DNA of 15,373 nt from an uncultured Eubacteriales bacterium. Lineage in GTDB: Bacteria > Bacillota > Clostridia > Monoglobales > Monoglobaceae. A model generated the notes under the pieces. That model did not search any database. It was not told where the DNA came from and saw only the letters and a program-made list of their open reading frames with translations. The position numbers and the translations under genes are program-made. Of this stretch, positions 1 through 8,000 are shown one piece after another (within the stretch, counting starts at the first letter, position 1; every line of letters starts with the position of its first letter). The DNA lies in contig CAJLFL010000022.1 in NCBI GenBank assembly GCA_905205855.1, forward strand, positions 1 to 15,373, given 5' to 3'.

Positions 1-324
1 CTCTGAACTCCGCCTTCTGATTACCTCTGTCTTCGGATTATCTCTGTCAATTCTGATTTCAAATCCGCTGCTTCTGTTTGAAAACAGCGCCATCAGCGGC
101 ATTGCAGCATGTCCGCCGCTCCACAGCAGTCTTGGCGAAAAATGAATATTAAGCACATCAAACGCCTCGCTGTCGTAAATCTCCGTTATACAATGAACCT
201 CGTCACTGCCGAACAGAAAAATATCGCCTGCCGCAAAGCTGTATTTTTTATCTCCGACAGCATAAATACCGCTGCCGCTTTTTAAAAGCGAAAGCTCACA
301 CTCTGCATGATGATGCTCGCGGTA
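1..324 (-). pseudogene. AraC-family regulator, cupin part only, N-terminus lost at the repeat element
   Basis: The minus strand is open from 324 to the window edge. It encodes about 108 residues typical of the N-terminal ligand-sensing cupin (AraC_binding) domain of clostridial AraC regulators: YREHHHAECELSLL, then SGSGIYAVG, then AAGDIFLFGSDEVHCIT. The histidine cluster followed by E, and the GDIFLF strand, are hallmarks of the barrel. The DNA-binding part would lie left of position 1. No start codon exists: reading upstream in frame, TAC CGC GAG is preceded by GCC and a TAA stop that lie inside the terminal repeat of the 323-599 element. The roughly 20-30 residues that normally precede the cupin are missing, so the gene is probably dead unless it is translated from an internal start. 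The assignment to AraC rather than another cupin regulator is inferred from cupin style only. Confidence 0.72.
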
Positions 325-599
325 GGCTTACGGGAATCGAACCCGATATGCCCTGTAATTAAAAAATCATCATCTTTTTGAATCGTTGTCCTTGCAAGGC
401 GGCAGCCTTACTTCGTCCGCCGAAAACAAAAATATAATAATTTTTTTGCATACAGGGTTGAAAAGTTTAAACGGAGCAAATTTTTGTAAAAGACAAGGCA
501 AAAGCGCAGTTAATACTGTCGTATTGACGAGCATTTTAACGCCGTATTTTCATAAATTTGCCTGTTTAAACCATATTGTGTTCGACTCCCGTAAGCCTA
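323..599. mobile_element. MITE-like non-coding element with terminal inverted repeats
   Basis: The left end reads TAGGCTTACGGGAATCGAAC and the reverse complement of the right end reads TAGGCTTACGGGAGTCGAAC. The match continues to about 27 bp with three mismatches in all. Both ends are bounded by TA, the target duplication made by IS630/Tc1-mariner transposases. The ~273-bp interior has no credible gene. It contains the palindrome CCTTGCAAGG, a GGCGG/CCGCC pair (~393-421) and a small AATAC-TGTC-GTATT dyad (~514-527). Such features fit a miniature inverted-repeat element moved in trans. No transposase lies in the window, so mobility is inferred. Both flanks are broken protein genes. Alternative: a conserved structured repeat of unknown function. 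Confidence 0.66.
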
Positions 600-1014
600 A
601 GCTGCGGTCGCTTTCATGTTGATAATCAGCAGAATTTTTAAAACCGTAATCAATAGCGCCCATCGGTCCGAAGCCGCGTGAACCGAGCGGGGGATACAGC
701 GTAGAGGAAATCATCCGGTTGGCTTCGGCGGCTGTTTTTATCATAGGGAAAATAATTCCGTCAACACCCATTTCCAAAACGTGTTTTGCGGCAGTCAAAT
801 CATTTTGCGGTATGCGTACAACGACCGGAGTCCCTGTTGACTTCAGCGCCATAATATGCGACAGAAGCGTTTCGCCTGTCATGCTGCTATGTTCATTATC
901 AATCCATACAAAATCGTATCCTGCCAGACCTGCAATCCGTGCAATACTTATATCGGTCAGTTGAATATACATACCGATTGTTTTCTTCTTTGCTTTTAGT
1001 TTTTCTTTTAACAC
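600..1014 (-). pseudogene. HpcH/HpaI-type aldolase, truncated after ~138 residues
   Basis: This is the N-terminal portion of a class II HpcH/HpaI-family aldolase (2-keto-3-deoxy-sugar or 2,4-dihydroxyheptanedioate aldolase type), normally about 250 residues forming a TIM barrel. Visible family motifs are IDNEHSSM near residue 40 (the His corresponds to the catalytic His45 of HpaI), VVVRIPQND near 64-72 (substrate-binding Arg), GVDGIIFPMI, and YPPLGSRGFGP near 108-117. The chosen start is GTG at 1014, preceded at 5 nt by GAGGTGA and by a good promoter; the longer upstream reading would start inside that promoter. The frame stays typical to about residue 138 and then runs into the terminal repeat. 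The metal-binding QIE segment and the later Asp are absent, so activity is very unlikely. The substrate cannot be assigned. Confidence 0.8.
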
Positions 1015-1032
1015 TGTATTCACCTCAAAATA

Positions 1033-1062
1033 ATTGTAGCATTTGCTGTTTTTATGCGTCAA
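1033..1062 (-). promoter_or_regulatory. Promoter of the aldolase remnant
   Basis: On the minus strand, TTGACG (1057-1062) and TACAAT (1033-1038) are separated by 18 bp, a near-consensus sigma-A promoter. It points at the GTG start at 1014 and leaves only a very short leader containing GAGGTGA. Confidence 0.7.
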
Positions 1063-1066
1063 TCAC

Positions 1067-1087
1067 TAAAACGGACATAGCGTTTTA
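1067..1087. promoter_or_regulatory. Inverted repeat between divergent promoters, candidate operator
   Basis: TAAAACG (1067-1073) and CGTTTTA (1081-1087) form a perfect 7-bp dyad around a 7-bp centre. It sits just upstream of both -35 boxes, the aldolase one at 1057-1062 and the regulator one at 1102-1107. This is where a regulator controlling both directions would bind. AraC proteins more often bind direct repeats, so the link to the adjacent regulator is only positional. Confidence 0.4.
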
Positions 1088-1101
1088 ATTTAAGGACATT
1101 G

Positions 1102-1130
1102 TTGACAAAGCGTATGCGTATTGATACAAT
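1102..1130 (+). promoter_or_regulatory. Promoter of the AraC-family regulator
   Basis: TTGACA (1102-1107) and TACAAT (1125-1130) are spaced by 17 bp, an almost perfect sigma-A promoter. Transcription would start near 1137. This rules out a protein start at 1099 and supports the ATG at 1159. Confidence 0.8.
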
Positions 1131-1158
1131 AAAGAAAAATCTGGAATGGGATGAAACA

Positions 1159-2007
1159 ATGGTGTTAAAGGAGTATACGCTGCAAAGGGCAGAATATTTA
1201 AAGAAATTTCACTTTTCGTTAGAACAGGCGGTGCCTGAGCTTTTGTGGTTTGAAATTCTGGATGCCGGGAATATCCGCAAGAATACTTGTTTGCAGGTGC
1301 ATACTCACACATTTTACGAGATTCACTTTTTATATTCCGGCGAACTCTCCTATAAATGCGGAGGAAAAACAATCATGCTTCGTGGCAGCCGGGCTGTTTT
1401 TATTCCTCCCGGCGTCAGTCATGCTTATATCGGACACGGCGGAAATATATGTAAGGCATCTTTGGCATTTGCATTGAGAACAAATACAGTTTTAAAGAAA
1501 GAGATTCAGGTTTTTGAATTTCCGGAGGAAATTGCACAAACGACCGATTTTATTCTGAATGCATGCGGAGAAAGCACTCCGCTCAGTGATATGATTGTTC
1601 TTGGGCGTATTTATGAAATTCTGCGTATTGCCTTTAACTGCGCCGATGTGGTAATGCCTGCAGTCGCCAAAACGGAAAATGATGCAAGGGTTACGGTTGC
1701 GAAGAAGTTTATACTGAAGAATTTTAACAGAGGTATAACTGTCAGTGATGTGGCTAAGGAGTGTTGTCTTTCTTCAAAACAGTTGGGGAGAATATTTAAA
1801 CAGCAGACGGGTGCTTCTGTGTTTTCATATATTGCGAACGCAAAAATAAAATACAGTAAGCGACTTTTGCTGAATGAAAGAATAAGTATTAAAGAAATCA
1901 GCTTGATGAGCGGGTTTGAAAATGAATCCGGGTTTATATCTTTTTTTAAAAGAAGATGCGGTATTCCACCGGGATTATTCAGAGAAAGATATGCCGAAAA
2001 AAAGTGA
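1159..2007 (+). CDS. AraC-family transcriptional regulator
   Basis: A 282-residue cytoplasmic DNA-binding regulator of ordinary family length. Residues ~45-100 form an N-terminal cupin sensor (VHTHTFYEIHFLYSGELSY, then RAVFIPPGVSHAY) that would bind a small ligand. Residues ~175-280 are the AraC/XylS double helix-turn-helix: first helix pair ITVSDVAKECCLSSKQLGRI at 193-212, second ISIKEISLMSGFENESGF at 242-259, then the SFFKRRCGIPP signature. An in-frame ATG at 1099 lies upstream of the -35 box of a strong promoter, so the ATG at 1159 is preferred, although its ribosome site (GGAATGGGA) is weak. It is divergent from the aldolase remnant, the typical arrangement for a regulator of a sugar-acid catabolic gene. 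It is followed 57 bp later by the bile salt hydrolase, which it might also control. Ligand unknown. Confidence 0.93.
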   Translation: MVLKEYTLQRAEYLKKFHFSLEQAVPELLWFEILDAGNIRKNTCLQVHTHTFYEIHFLYSGELSYKCGGKTIMLRGSRAVFIPPGVSHAYIGHGGNICKASLAFALRTNTVLKKEIQVFEFPEEIAQTTDFILNACGESTPLSDMIVLGRIYEILRIAFNCADVVMPAVAKTENDARVTVAKKFILKNFNRGITVSDVAKECCLSSKQLGRIFKQQTGASVFSYIANAKIKYSKRLLLNERISIKEISLMSGFENESGFISFFKRRCGIPPGLFRERYAEKK

Positions 2008-2017
2008 TTTGTAAAAG

Positions 2018-2046
2018 TTATTAAAGGTCATATTTTGGTATATACT
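2018..2046 (+). promoter_or_regulatory. Possible weak promoter before the bile salt hydrolase
   Basis: TATACT (2041-2046) is a good -10 box. At 17-bp spacing the -35 is only TTATTA (2018-2023), so this is weak or needs an activator. The hydrolase start at 2065 has a clear ribosome site, GGGGTGA. Read-through from the regulator is equally possible because I see no terminator in the 57-bp gap. Confidence 0.3.
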
Positions 2047-2064
2047 TAAATACGGGGTGATTTT

Positions 2065-3039
2065 ATGTGTACTGCGGTAACGTATAAAACAAAGGATTTT
2101 TATTTCGGACGCAATCTTGATTATGAGTTTTCATATGGGGAAAGCATAACGGTTATGCCGCGGAATTATCTGCTTAAAATGTGTATGACGGAGGACTTGC
2201 CTCAGCATTATGCGATAACGGGCATGGCTCACATAAGCGGAGGTTATCCGCTTTTTTATGATGCGGTGAATGAAAAAGGGCTTTGTATTGCAGGACTTAA
2301 CTTTGTCGGAAACGCAGCATATCAAAAACCGTGCAGCGGAGCGCTTAATATAGCGCAGTTTGAACTGATACCGTGGCTTCTGGGAAAATGCGCGTCCGTC
2401 AGAGAAGCAAAACACCTGCTTGAGGGAATAACTCTTACCGACACATGCTTCGCAGAGGACATGCCGGCGGCTCAGCTGCATTGGATGCTGGCGGACAGCA
2501 GCGAATGTATAGTAATCGAATCTATGGCGGACGGTATGCATATATATGAAAATCCTTTGGGGGTGCTGACTAATAATCCGCCGTTTCCTATGCAGATGTT
2601 TGCAGTGAATAACTATCGCGGCTTATCGGTATACACTCCGGAAAATACCTTTCCAGGAAAGCCGGATTTAAAGGCTTACAGCAGAGGAATGGGAGCTTTG
2701 GGACTTCCGGGAGATTTGTCCTCTCAGTCGCGTTTTATACGTGCGGCATTTGTCCGCGGAGCCTCATGCTCCGGTGATTGCGAGGAGGAAAGTGTAGCTC
2801 AGTTTTTCCATATACTGACCTCGGTTGAACAACAGCGCGGCTGCTGCCGACTTGAGAATGGTAAGAACGAAATTACCATTTATTCAAGCTGCTGCAATGC
2901 CGATAAAGGTATTTATTACTACACATCGTACGAAAACAGCCGTGTTTCGGCTGTTGATATGCATAAAGAAAATCTTGATTCGGAAAAACTGATATGTTAT
3001 CCGTTTATATACAAACAAAGCATTTTTTATCAAAACTGA
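2065..3039 (+). CDS. cbh: Choloylglycine (bile salt) hydrolase
   Basis: A 324-residue Ntn-hydrolase of the choloylglycine hydrolase family, which cleaves the amide bond of glycine- or taurine-conjugated bile acids. Removal of the initiator Met would expose the nucleophile Cys2. Other active-site residues known from Clostridium perfringens hydrolase are all found at matching places: Arg16 and Asp19 (FGRNLDYEFSYG), Asn79 in KGLCIAGLNF, Asn170 in GVLTNNPPF, and Arg223 in SQSRFIRAAF. An Asn at the position of Asn82 is typical of bile salt hydrolases, whereas penicillin V acylases usually carry Tyr, so the bile-salt call is favoured. The C-terminal KGIYYYTSYENSRVSAVDM block is also classical. No signal peptide is present, so it is intracellular, as in Firmicutes generally. 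Length is normal and the gene appears intact. Preference for glyco- or tauro-conjugates cannot be read here. Confidence 0.9.
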   Translation: MCTAVTYKTKDFYFGRNLDYEFSYGESITVMPRNYLLKMCMTEDLPQHYAITGMAHISGGYPLFYDAVNEKGLCIAGLNFVGNAAYQKPCSGALNIAQFELIPWLLGKCASVREAKHLLEGITLTDTCFAEDMPAAQLHWMLADSSECIVIESMADGMHIYENPLGVLTNNPPFPMQMFAVNNYRGLSVYTPENTFPGKPDLKAYSRGMGALGLPGDLSSQSRFIRAAFVRGASCSGDCEEESVAQFFHILTSVEQQRGCCRLENGKNEITIYSSCCNADKGIYYYTSYENSRVSAVDMHKENLDSEKLICYPFIYKQSIFYQN

Positions 3040-3046
3040 GCGGCGG

Positions 3047-3075
3047 TTGATTTTTTCTGTAATATATGATAAAAT
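3047..3075 (+). promoter_or_regulatory. Promoter of the glmU-pth-mfd operon
   Basis: TTGATT (3047-3052) and TAAAAT (3070-3075) are spaced by 17 bp, in the short gap after the bile salt hydrolase. The glmU start at 3130 follows a strong ribosome site, CCGGAGGGA. The promoter lies directly against the hydrolase stop and no convincing terminator separates the two units. Confidence 0.7.
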
Positions 3076-3129
3076 AATTTTAGGCATGTATACCTAATGA
3101 TTATAAATTCAGTCCGGAGGGATATATAA

Positions 3130-4494
3130 ATGGCATTATACAGTATTATTATGGCGGCAGGCGAGGGTAAAAGAATGAAGTCGGCTCATGCAAAGCCGCT
3201 TCAAAAAGCAGCGGGCAAGGCATTGATTGATTGGATTCTGCAGGCGGCAAAGGAAGCGGGAGTAGATGAAAATATAGTTGTTGTCGGACACTGCGCCGAG
3301 GAGATTGAGCAGCATCTCGGCAGCAAAGTAAAGTTTGCATATCAGTATGAGCAGCTTGGAACGGGACATGCGGTTATGCAGGGAATTGAGGCAATAAAGG
3401 AGCAAAGCGGAGCGGTTATGGTGCTCAGCGGTGACACGCCGCTCATAAAGGGCGAAACACTGAAAAATGCAATAGAAAGCCATACGGCTTCCGGCAGGGC
3501 AATAACGGTTATAACGGCGATTGCCGATGATCCGACAGGTTATGGCAGAATTGTACGCAAGGACGGAAAGATGACCTGCATAGTGGAGCAGAAGGATGCG
3601 TCCGAGAATGAAAAAAGGATAAAAGAAATAAATGCGGGAATGTATCTTTTTGATATTCAAAAGCTGGTTTCTGCCCTTAAAAGATTGACAAACGATAACG
3701 TGCAGGGTGAATATTATCTGACCGATGTAATAGGAATTTTACTCGGCGATGGGGAAACTGCGGATACATATATAGCAGATATTGAAGAAACAATGGGAGT
3801 AAATGACCGTATTCAGCTTGCTGAGGCTGACGCTTTGCTTAATGCAAGAAAGATAAAGGAACTTATGCAGGACGGCGTGTGCGTGATAAATCCGTCATCT
3901 GTACGCGCGGAGGCTGATGTAAAGGTCGGCAGAGATACTGTTATATATCCGGGAACGATTTTAGAGGGTAATACCGAAATAGGTGAGGGGTGTATAATAG
4001 GGCCAAACAGCCGGATAACAAGCTGTAAAATCGGTAACGGAACAGAAATGCAGTATTCGGTTGCCGTTGACAGTGTTGTGGGTAATAATACAAATGTCGG
4101 TCCGTTTGCGTATATACGTCCAAATTCAAGAATAGGCAATAATATAAAAATAGGCGACTTTGTAGAGATAAAGAATGCGGTGATAGATGACGGAACAAAG
4201 GTAGCGCACCTGACATATGTCGGTGACGCAGATGTCGGCAAACGGGTTAATTTCGGCTGCGGAACCGTTGTTGTCAACTATGACGGCATATCAAAGCACA
4301 GAACGACCATAGAGGATGACTGCTTTATCGGCTGCAACAGCAATCTTGTGTCACCTGTTACGGTTGAAAAGGGAGCGTATACTGCTGCAGGTTCTACCAT
4401 AACTGACAGAGTGCCGGAAAACGCTCTTGCCATTGCACGCGCAAGACAGGTGAACAAAGACGGCTGGGTTGAAAAGAACAGAAAGAAGGACTAA
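3130..4494 (+). CDS. glmU: Bifunctional GlmU: GlcNAc-1-P uridyltransferase / GlcN-1-P acetyltransferase
   Basis: GlmU acetylates glucosamine-1-phosphate and then transfers UMP to give UDP-N-acetylglucosamine, the precursor of peptidoglycan; it is cytoplasmic and acts as a trimer. The 454-residue length is standard. Residues 1-230 are the nucleotidyltransferase: AAGEGKRMKS at 9-18, YEQLGTGHAVMQG at 73-85, LSGDTPLI at 99-106, GYGRIVR at 137-143, EINAGMY at 166-172, QGEYYLTDV at 192-200. Residues ~250-450 form the left-handed beta-helix acetyltransferase with hexapeptide repeats, including the catalytic His360 in VAHLTYVGDA and Asn383/Tyr384 in VVNYDG. The segment after the first motif reads AHAKPLQKAAGK rather than the usual LPKVLH-like form, but the Lys is kept. 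It heads an operon with pth 7 bp downstream. In many Firmicutes prs lies between glmU and pth; here it does not. Confidence 0.97.
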   Translation: MALYSIIMAAGEGKRMKSAHAKPLQKAAGKALIDWILQAAKEAGVDENIVVVGHCAEEIEQHLGSKVKFAYQYEQLGTGHAVMQGIEAIKEQSGAVMVLSGDTPLIKGETLKNAIESHTASGRAITVITAIADDPTGYGRIVRKDGKMTCIVEQKDASENEKRIKEINAGMYLFDIQKLVSALKRLTNDNVQGEYYLTDVIGILLGDGETADTYIADIEETMGVNDRIQLAEADALLNARKIKELMQDGVCVINPSSVRAEADVKVGRDTVIYPGTILEGNTEIGEGCIIGPNSRITSCKIGNGTEMQYSVAVDSVVGNNTNVGPFAYIRPNSRIGNNIKIGDFVEIKNAVIDDGTKVAHLTYVGDADVGKRVNFGCGTVVVNYDGISKHRTTIEDDCFIGCNSNLVSPVTVEKGAYTAAGSTITDRVPENALAIARARQVNKDGWVEKNRKKD

Positions 4495-4501
4495 ATAACA
4501 G

Positions 4502-5065
4502 ATGTATTTGATAGTTGGACTTGGCAATCCGGGCAGGGATTATGTCGGGACGCGGCATAATATAGGCTTTGAAGCAGCTGACGCAATATGTGCAAAGTAT
4601 GATATTAAGCTGACAAAGGAAAAGTTCCGCGCGGTATACGGCGACGGCTTTATCGGCGGAGAAAAGGTAATAGTCGCAAAGCCGCAGACGTATATGAACC
4701 TCAGCGGAGAAAGCGTCAGAGAGCTTGCAGACTGGTATAAGCTTGATGATGAAAACATAATAGTAATATATGACGATTTGTCACTGCCTGTCGGAAAGCT
4801 GCGTATCAGAGAAAAGGGCAGCGCCGGAGGTCATAACGGAATTAAAAATATAATATATCAGCTGCAGACTGATGTCTTTCCGAGAATAAAAATCGGTATA
4901 GGTGCTCCGCAGCACAGCGAATATGACATAAAGGACTATGTCTTGGGCAGGTTTTCAAAGGAGGATACAGAAATCCTTATAAAATCGGTTATCCGTGCAG
5001 CGGAGGCTGTTGAAGAAATCATAGTCCGCGGTGCAAAATCCGCCATGAATAAATTTAATGGCTGA
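4502..5065 (+). CDS. pth: Peptidyl-tRNA hydrolase
   Basis: Pth releases peptides from peptidyl-tRNA that dropped off the ribosome, recycling the tRNA; it is a small cytoplasmic essential enzyme. The 187 residues cover the complete family. The start MYLIVGLGNPG, catalytic His19 in GTRHNIGF, Asn66 in TYMNLSG, the acidic pair at 91-92 in IYDDLSLP, and Asn112 in AGGHNGIKNI correspond to His20, Asn10/68, Asp93 and Asn114 of the E. coli enzyme. It sits 7 bp after glmU and 14 bp before mfd, so it is clearly part of the same transcript. Its ribosome site is modest (AAGGA about 11 nt upstream, inside the end of glmU), which suggests some translational coupling. Confidence 0.97.
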   Translation: MYLIVGLGNPGRDYVGTRHNIGFEAADAICAKYDIKLTKEKFRAVYGDGFIGGEKVIVAKPQTYMNLSGESVRELADWYKLDDENIIVIYDDLSLPVGKLRIREKGSAGGHNGIKNIIYQLQTDVFPRIKIGIGAPQHSEYDIKDYVLGRFSKEDTEILIKSVIRAAEAVEEIIVRGAKSAMNKFNG

Positions 5066-5079
5066 AAAGAGTGTAATAT

Positions 5080-8000
5080 ATGGACGCTTATTTGAAATTA
5101 TTAAATGAGCTTGCAGAATTTTCTGAATTTACTGCAGATTTAAAAGCCGGTAAAACGCCGGTAAGCGTATTGGGTGTGTCGGATTCGGTCAGGGCACACC
5201 TTATTTCGTGTGCCTGCAGAAAGCTGAATGCCGGCGGTTTAGCCGTGACGGCGACTGCTGAGGCTGCAAAACGGCTCTATTCCGATTTAAAATATTTTAC
5301 GGAAAATGATGTGGATTTGTTTCCGGAAACAGAGCTTATGTTTTATGATGCGGAGGCGCGCGGCAGAGATGTAACCAAAGCAAGACTTGAGCTTTTAAGA
5401 CGGCTGACGTCGGCGGAAAAACCGATGCTTGTCGTTACCTCTGCGGAGGCTGTGACGGGATTTGTGCCGCCGCCGGAAGTTTTTAAAAACGGAATTCCGG
5501 AGTTTGAGGTAGGCTTGGATATAGAACTTGAAACAGCTGCCAAACTGCTGACCTCGCTCGGTTATAAAAGAGAGGAAATGGTTGAGGGAGAGGGACAGTT
5601 CAGCATACGCGGCGGTATACTTGACATATATCCGTGTGCCGGTGAATATGATGCCCCTGCAAGAATAGAATTTTTTGATACAGAGGTAGATTCAATTCGA
5701 TTATTTGATCCGCAGTCACAGCGCACTACCGAAAAAATTGATAAAATCAGCATCTATCCTGTACGCGAGCTTTTGCTTTCGGACGAGCAGCGCGCAGCAC
5801 TTGTGTTAAAGCTGAAAAGCTTAATCAGCGGTACTGATAAATCGGATGAACGCGGACAAAAGCTTGCAAAGAGCCTTGAGCGTGATGCGGAACGCATTGA
5901 ACAGGGAATGTATTTTCCGTCGCTCGATAAATATATTCCGTATATATATGATAAGCTTCCGTGCCTTCTTGATTATATACCGTCCGATTATATTATATTC
6001 TGGGATGAGCCTGCAGCGATAGAGGAGGCTGTTCAAAAAAACGAAACACATATGCGGGAGGAATTATGCCGCCTGACGGAGTACGGAGTTTTGCACGGAG
6101 GAAAGTATAACTATTATACGCCGTATAAAGAGATTATGCACATGGCGGCAAAAGGCAGACTTGTCGGAATAAGCGGTATCAGCAGAAGCGCTGCGGAATA
6201 TCGTCCGGCGAGAACACACAGCTTTACGGTAAAAAGTCTTAACGGCTTTCAGGGTAAGCTTGACTTTTTAACGGATGCGCTGCGTTTTTATAAACAGAAC
6301 ATATACAGGACGATAATCCTTGCCGGTTCGCAGGTGAGAGCCGAAAACCTTGCCGAACGCCTGGACGAGGAGGGAATAAGATGTTCGTATCAGCAAAAGC
6401 TTACCGAGCTTCCGGCGCCGGGCGGAATTGTTGTGACGCATGGCAGTATACAAAGGGGCTTTGAATATCCTTTGATCCGTGCGGCAATAATAGGCGACAG
6501 AGAAATATTCGGCGAGGAAAAGAAGAAACGCAGACGTCTGCGCGGCAAAACAGGGGAGAAGATTTCCGGTTTTACGGATTTAAAGCCGGGAGATTATATA
6601 GTTCATCAGAATCACGGAATAGGTCAGTATACAGGAATAACAAGACTGAATGTTGACGGCGTTCAGAAGGACTATCTGAAAATTCAGTATAAGGGAACAG
6701 ATATACTTTATGTGCCGGCAGACCAGCTGGATATGGTGTTTAAGTACAGCGGCGGCGGTACAAGAATTAAGCTGAACAAGCTTGGCGGAACGGAATGGAA
6801 CGCTACAAGACAAAGAGTTAAAGCGGCAACGGCAGATATGGCAAAAAAGCTTATTGCATTGTATGCAAAGCGTAGCAACAGTACGGGTATAGCCTTTGAC
6901 AAGGACACAGAATGGCAGAGAGATTTTGAGGCGTCATTCCCTTATGAGGAAACCTCTGATCAGCTGAGGAGTATAGAAGAAGTAAAGGCGGATATGGAAA
7001 AGCCGTGTCCTATGGACAGACTTTTGTGCGGAGATGTAGGCTACGGCAAGACAGAGGTCGCTATGCGTGCGGCGTTTAAAGCCGTGATGAGCGGGTATCA
7101 GGTGGCATACCTTGTGCCGACAACCATTCTTGCCGCGCAGCATTATAACAACTTTAAACAGCGCATGCTGCAGTATCCGATTCAGGTAGATATGCTTTCA
7201 AGGTTCACGACCGGCGCATATAAAAAGTCGGTGCTTAAAGGTCTTGAAACAGGCGAAACAGATATTGTTATCGGTACACATAAGCTTCTTGGCAAGGAGG
7301 TTAAGTTTAAAAAGCTGGGACTTTTGGTTATAGATGAGGAACAGCGATTCGGGGTGGCGCATAAGGAACGTTTAAAAGAACTGCGTAAGGACATAGACGT
7401 ATTGACAATGTCGGCAACGCCGATTCCAAGAACACTGCATATGAGCCTTAGCGGAATACGTGATATGAGTATCATAAACGAGCCGCCGGGAGAGCGTTAT
7501 CCCGTTGCAACTTATGTTGCGGAATATGATGAAAACCTTATTCGTGATGCGATAATGAAGGAAATCGGCAGAGGCGGACAGGTATATTATCTGTATAACC
7601 GTGTTGAGGGGATATACAGAGAGGCTAACCGTCTTGCGGAACTTGCGCCGGATGCAAGAGTAGCGGTGGCTCACGGGCAGATGCACGAGCGTGAGCTGGA
7701 GGAAATCATGATGGAGGTGTCGGACGGAGACATTGATATTTTGGTCTGCACCACAATAATTGAAACAGGCTTGGATATTGCAAATGTCAATACCATAATA
7801 ATAGAGAACGCAGACCGTCTGGGACTTGCACAGCTGTATCAGCTGCGCGGCAGAGTCGGACGGTCAAACAGGCTTGCGTATGCTTACCTTACATTCAGGC
7901 GCAATAAGGCGCTTACAGAGGAAGCTGAGAAACGGCTTTTGGCAATCAAGGAATTTACTGAGTTTGGGTCCGGATTTAAAATAGCCATGAGGGATTTGGA

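Noticed and set aside
323..420. Possible tRNA gene ending in a T-arm at 323-345 (minus strand)
   Set aside because: Only the T-arm-like part exists. The ~75 nt before it contain no D-arm, anticodon arm or matching acceptor strand at the right distance.
386..622. 78-codon plus-strand reading frame across the repeat element
   Set aside because: It starts inside the element, runs through the terminal repeat into the antisense of the aldolase remnant, and has no ribosome site or recognisable family. A by-product of the repeat.
1099..1158. Upstream ATG at 1099 as start of the AraC regulator
   Set aside because: It lies upstream of the -35 box of a near-perfect promoter (1102-1130), so it would not be in the transcript; it also adds residues with no family match.
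3030..3058. Possible terminator after the bile salt hydrolase (TCAA...TTGA then TTTTTT)
   Set aside because: The stem is only 4-5 bp and overlaps the -35 box of the glmU promoter.
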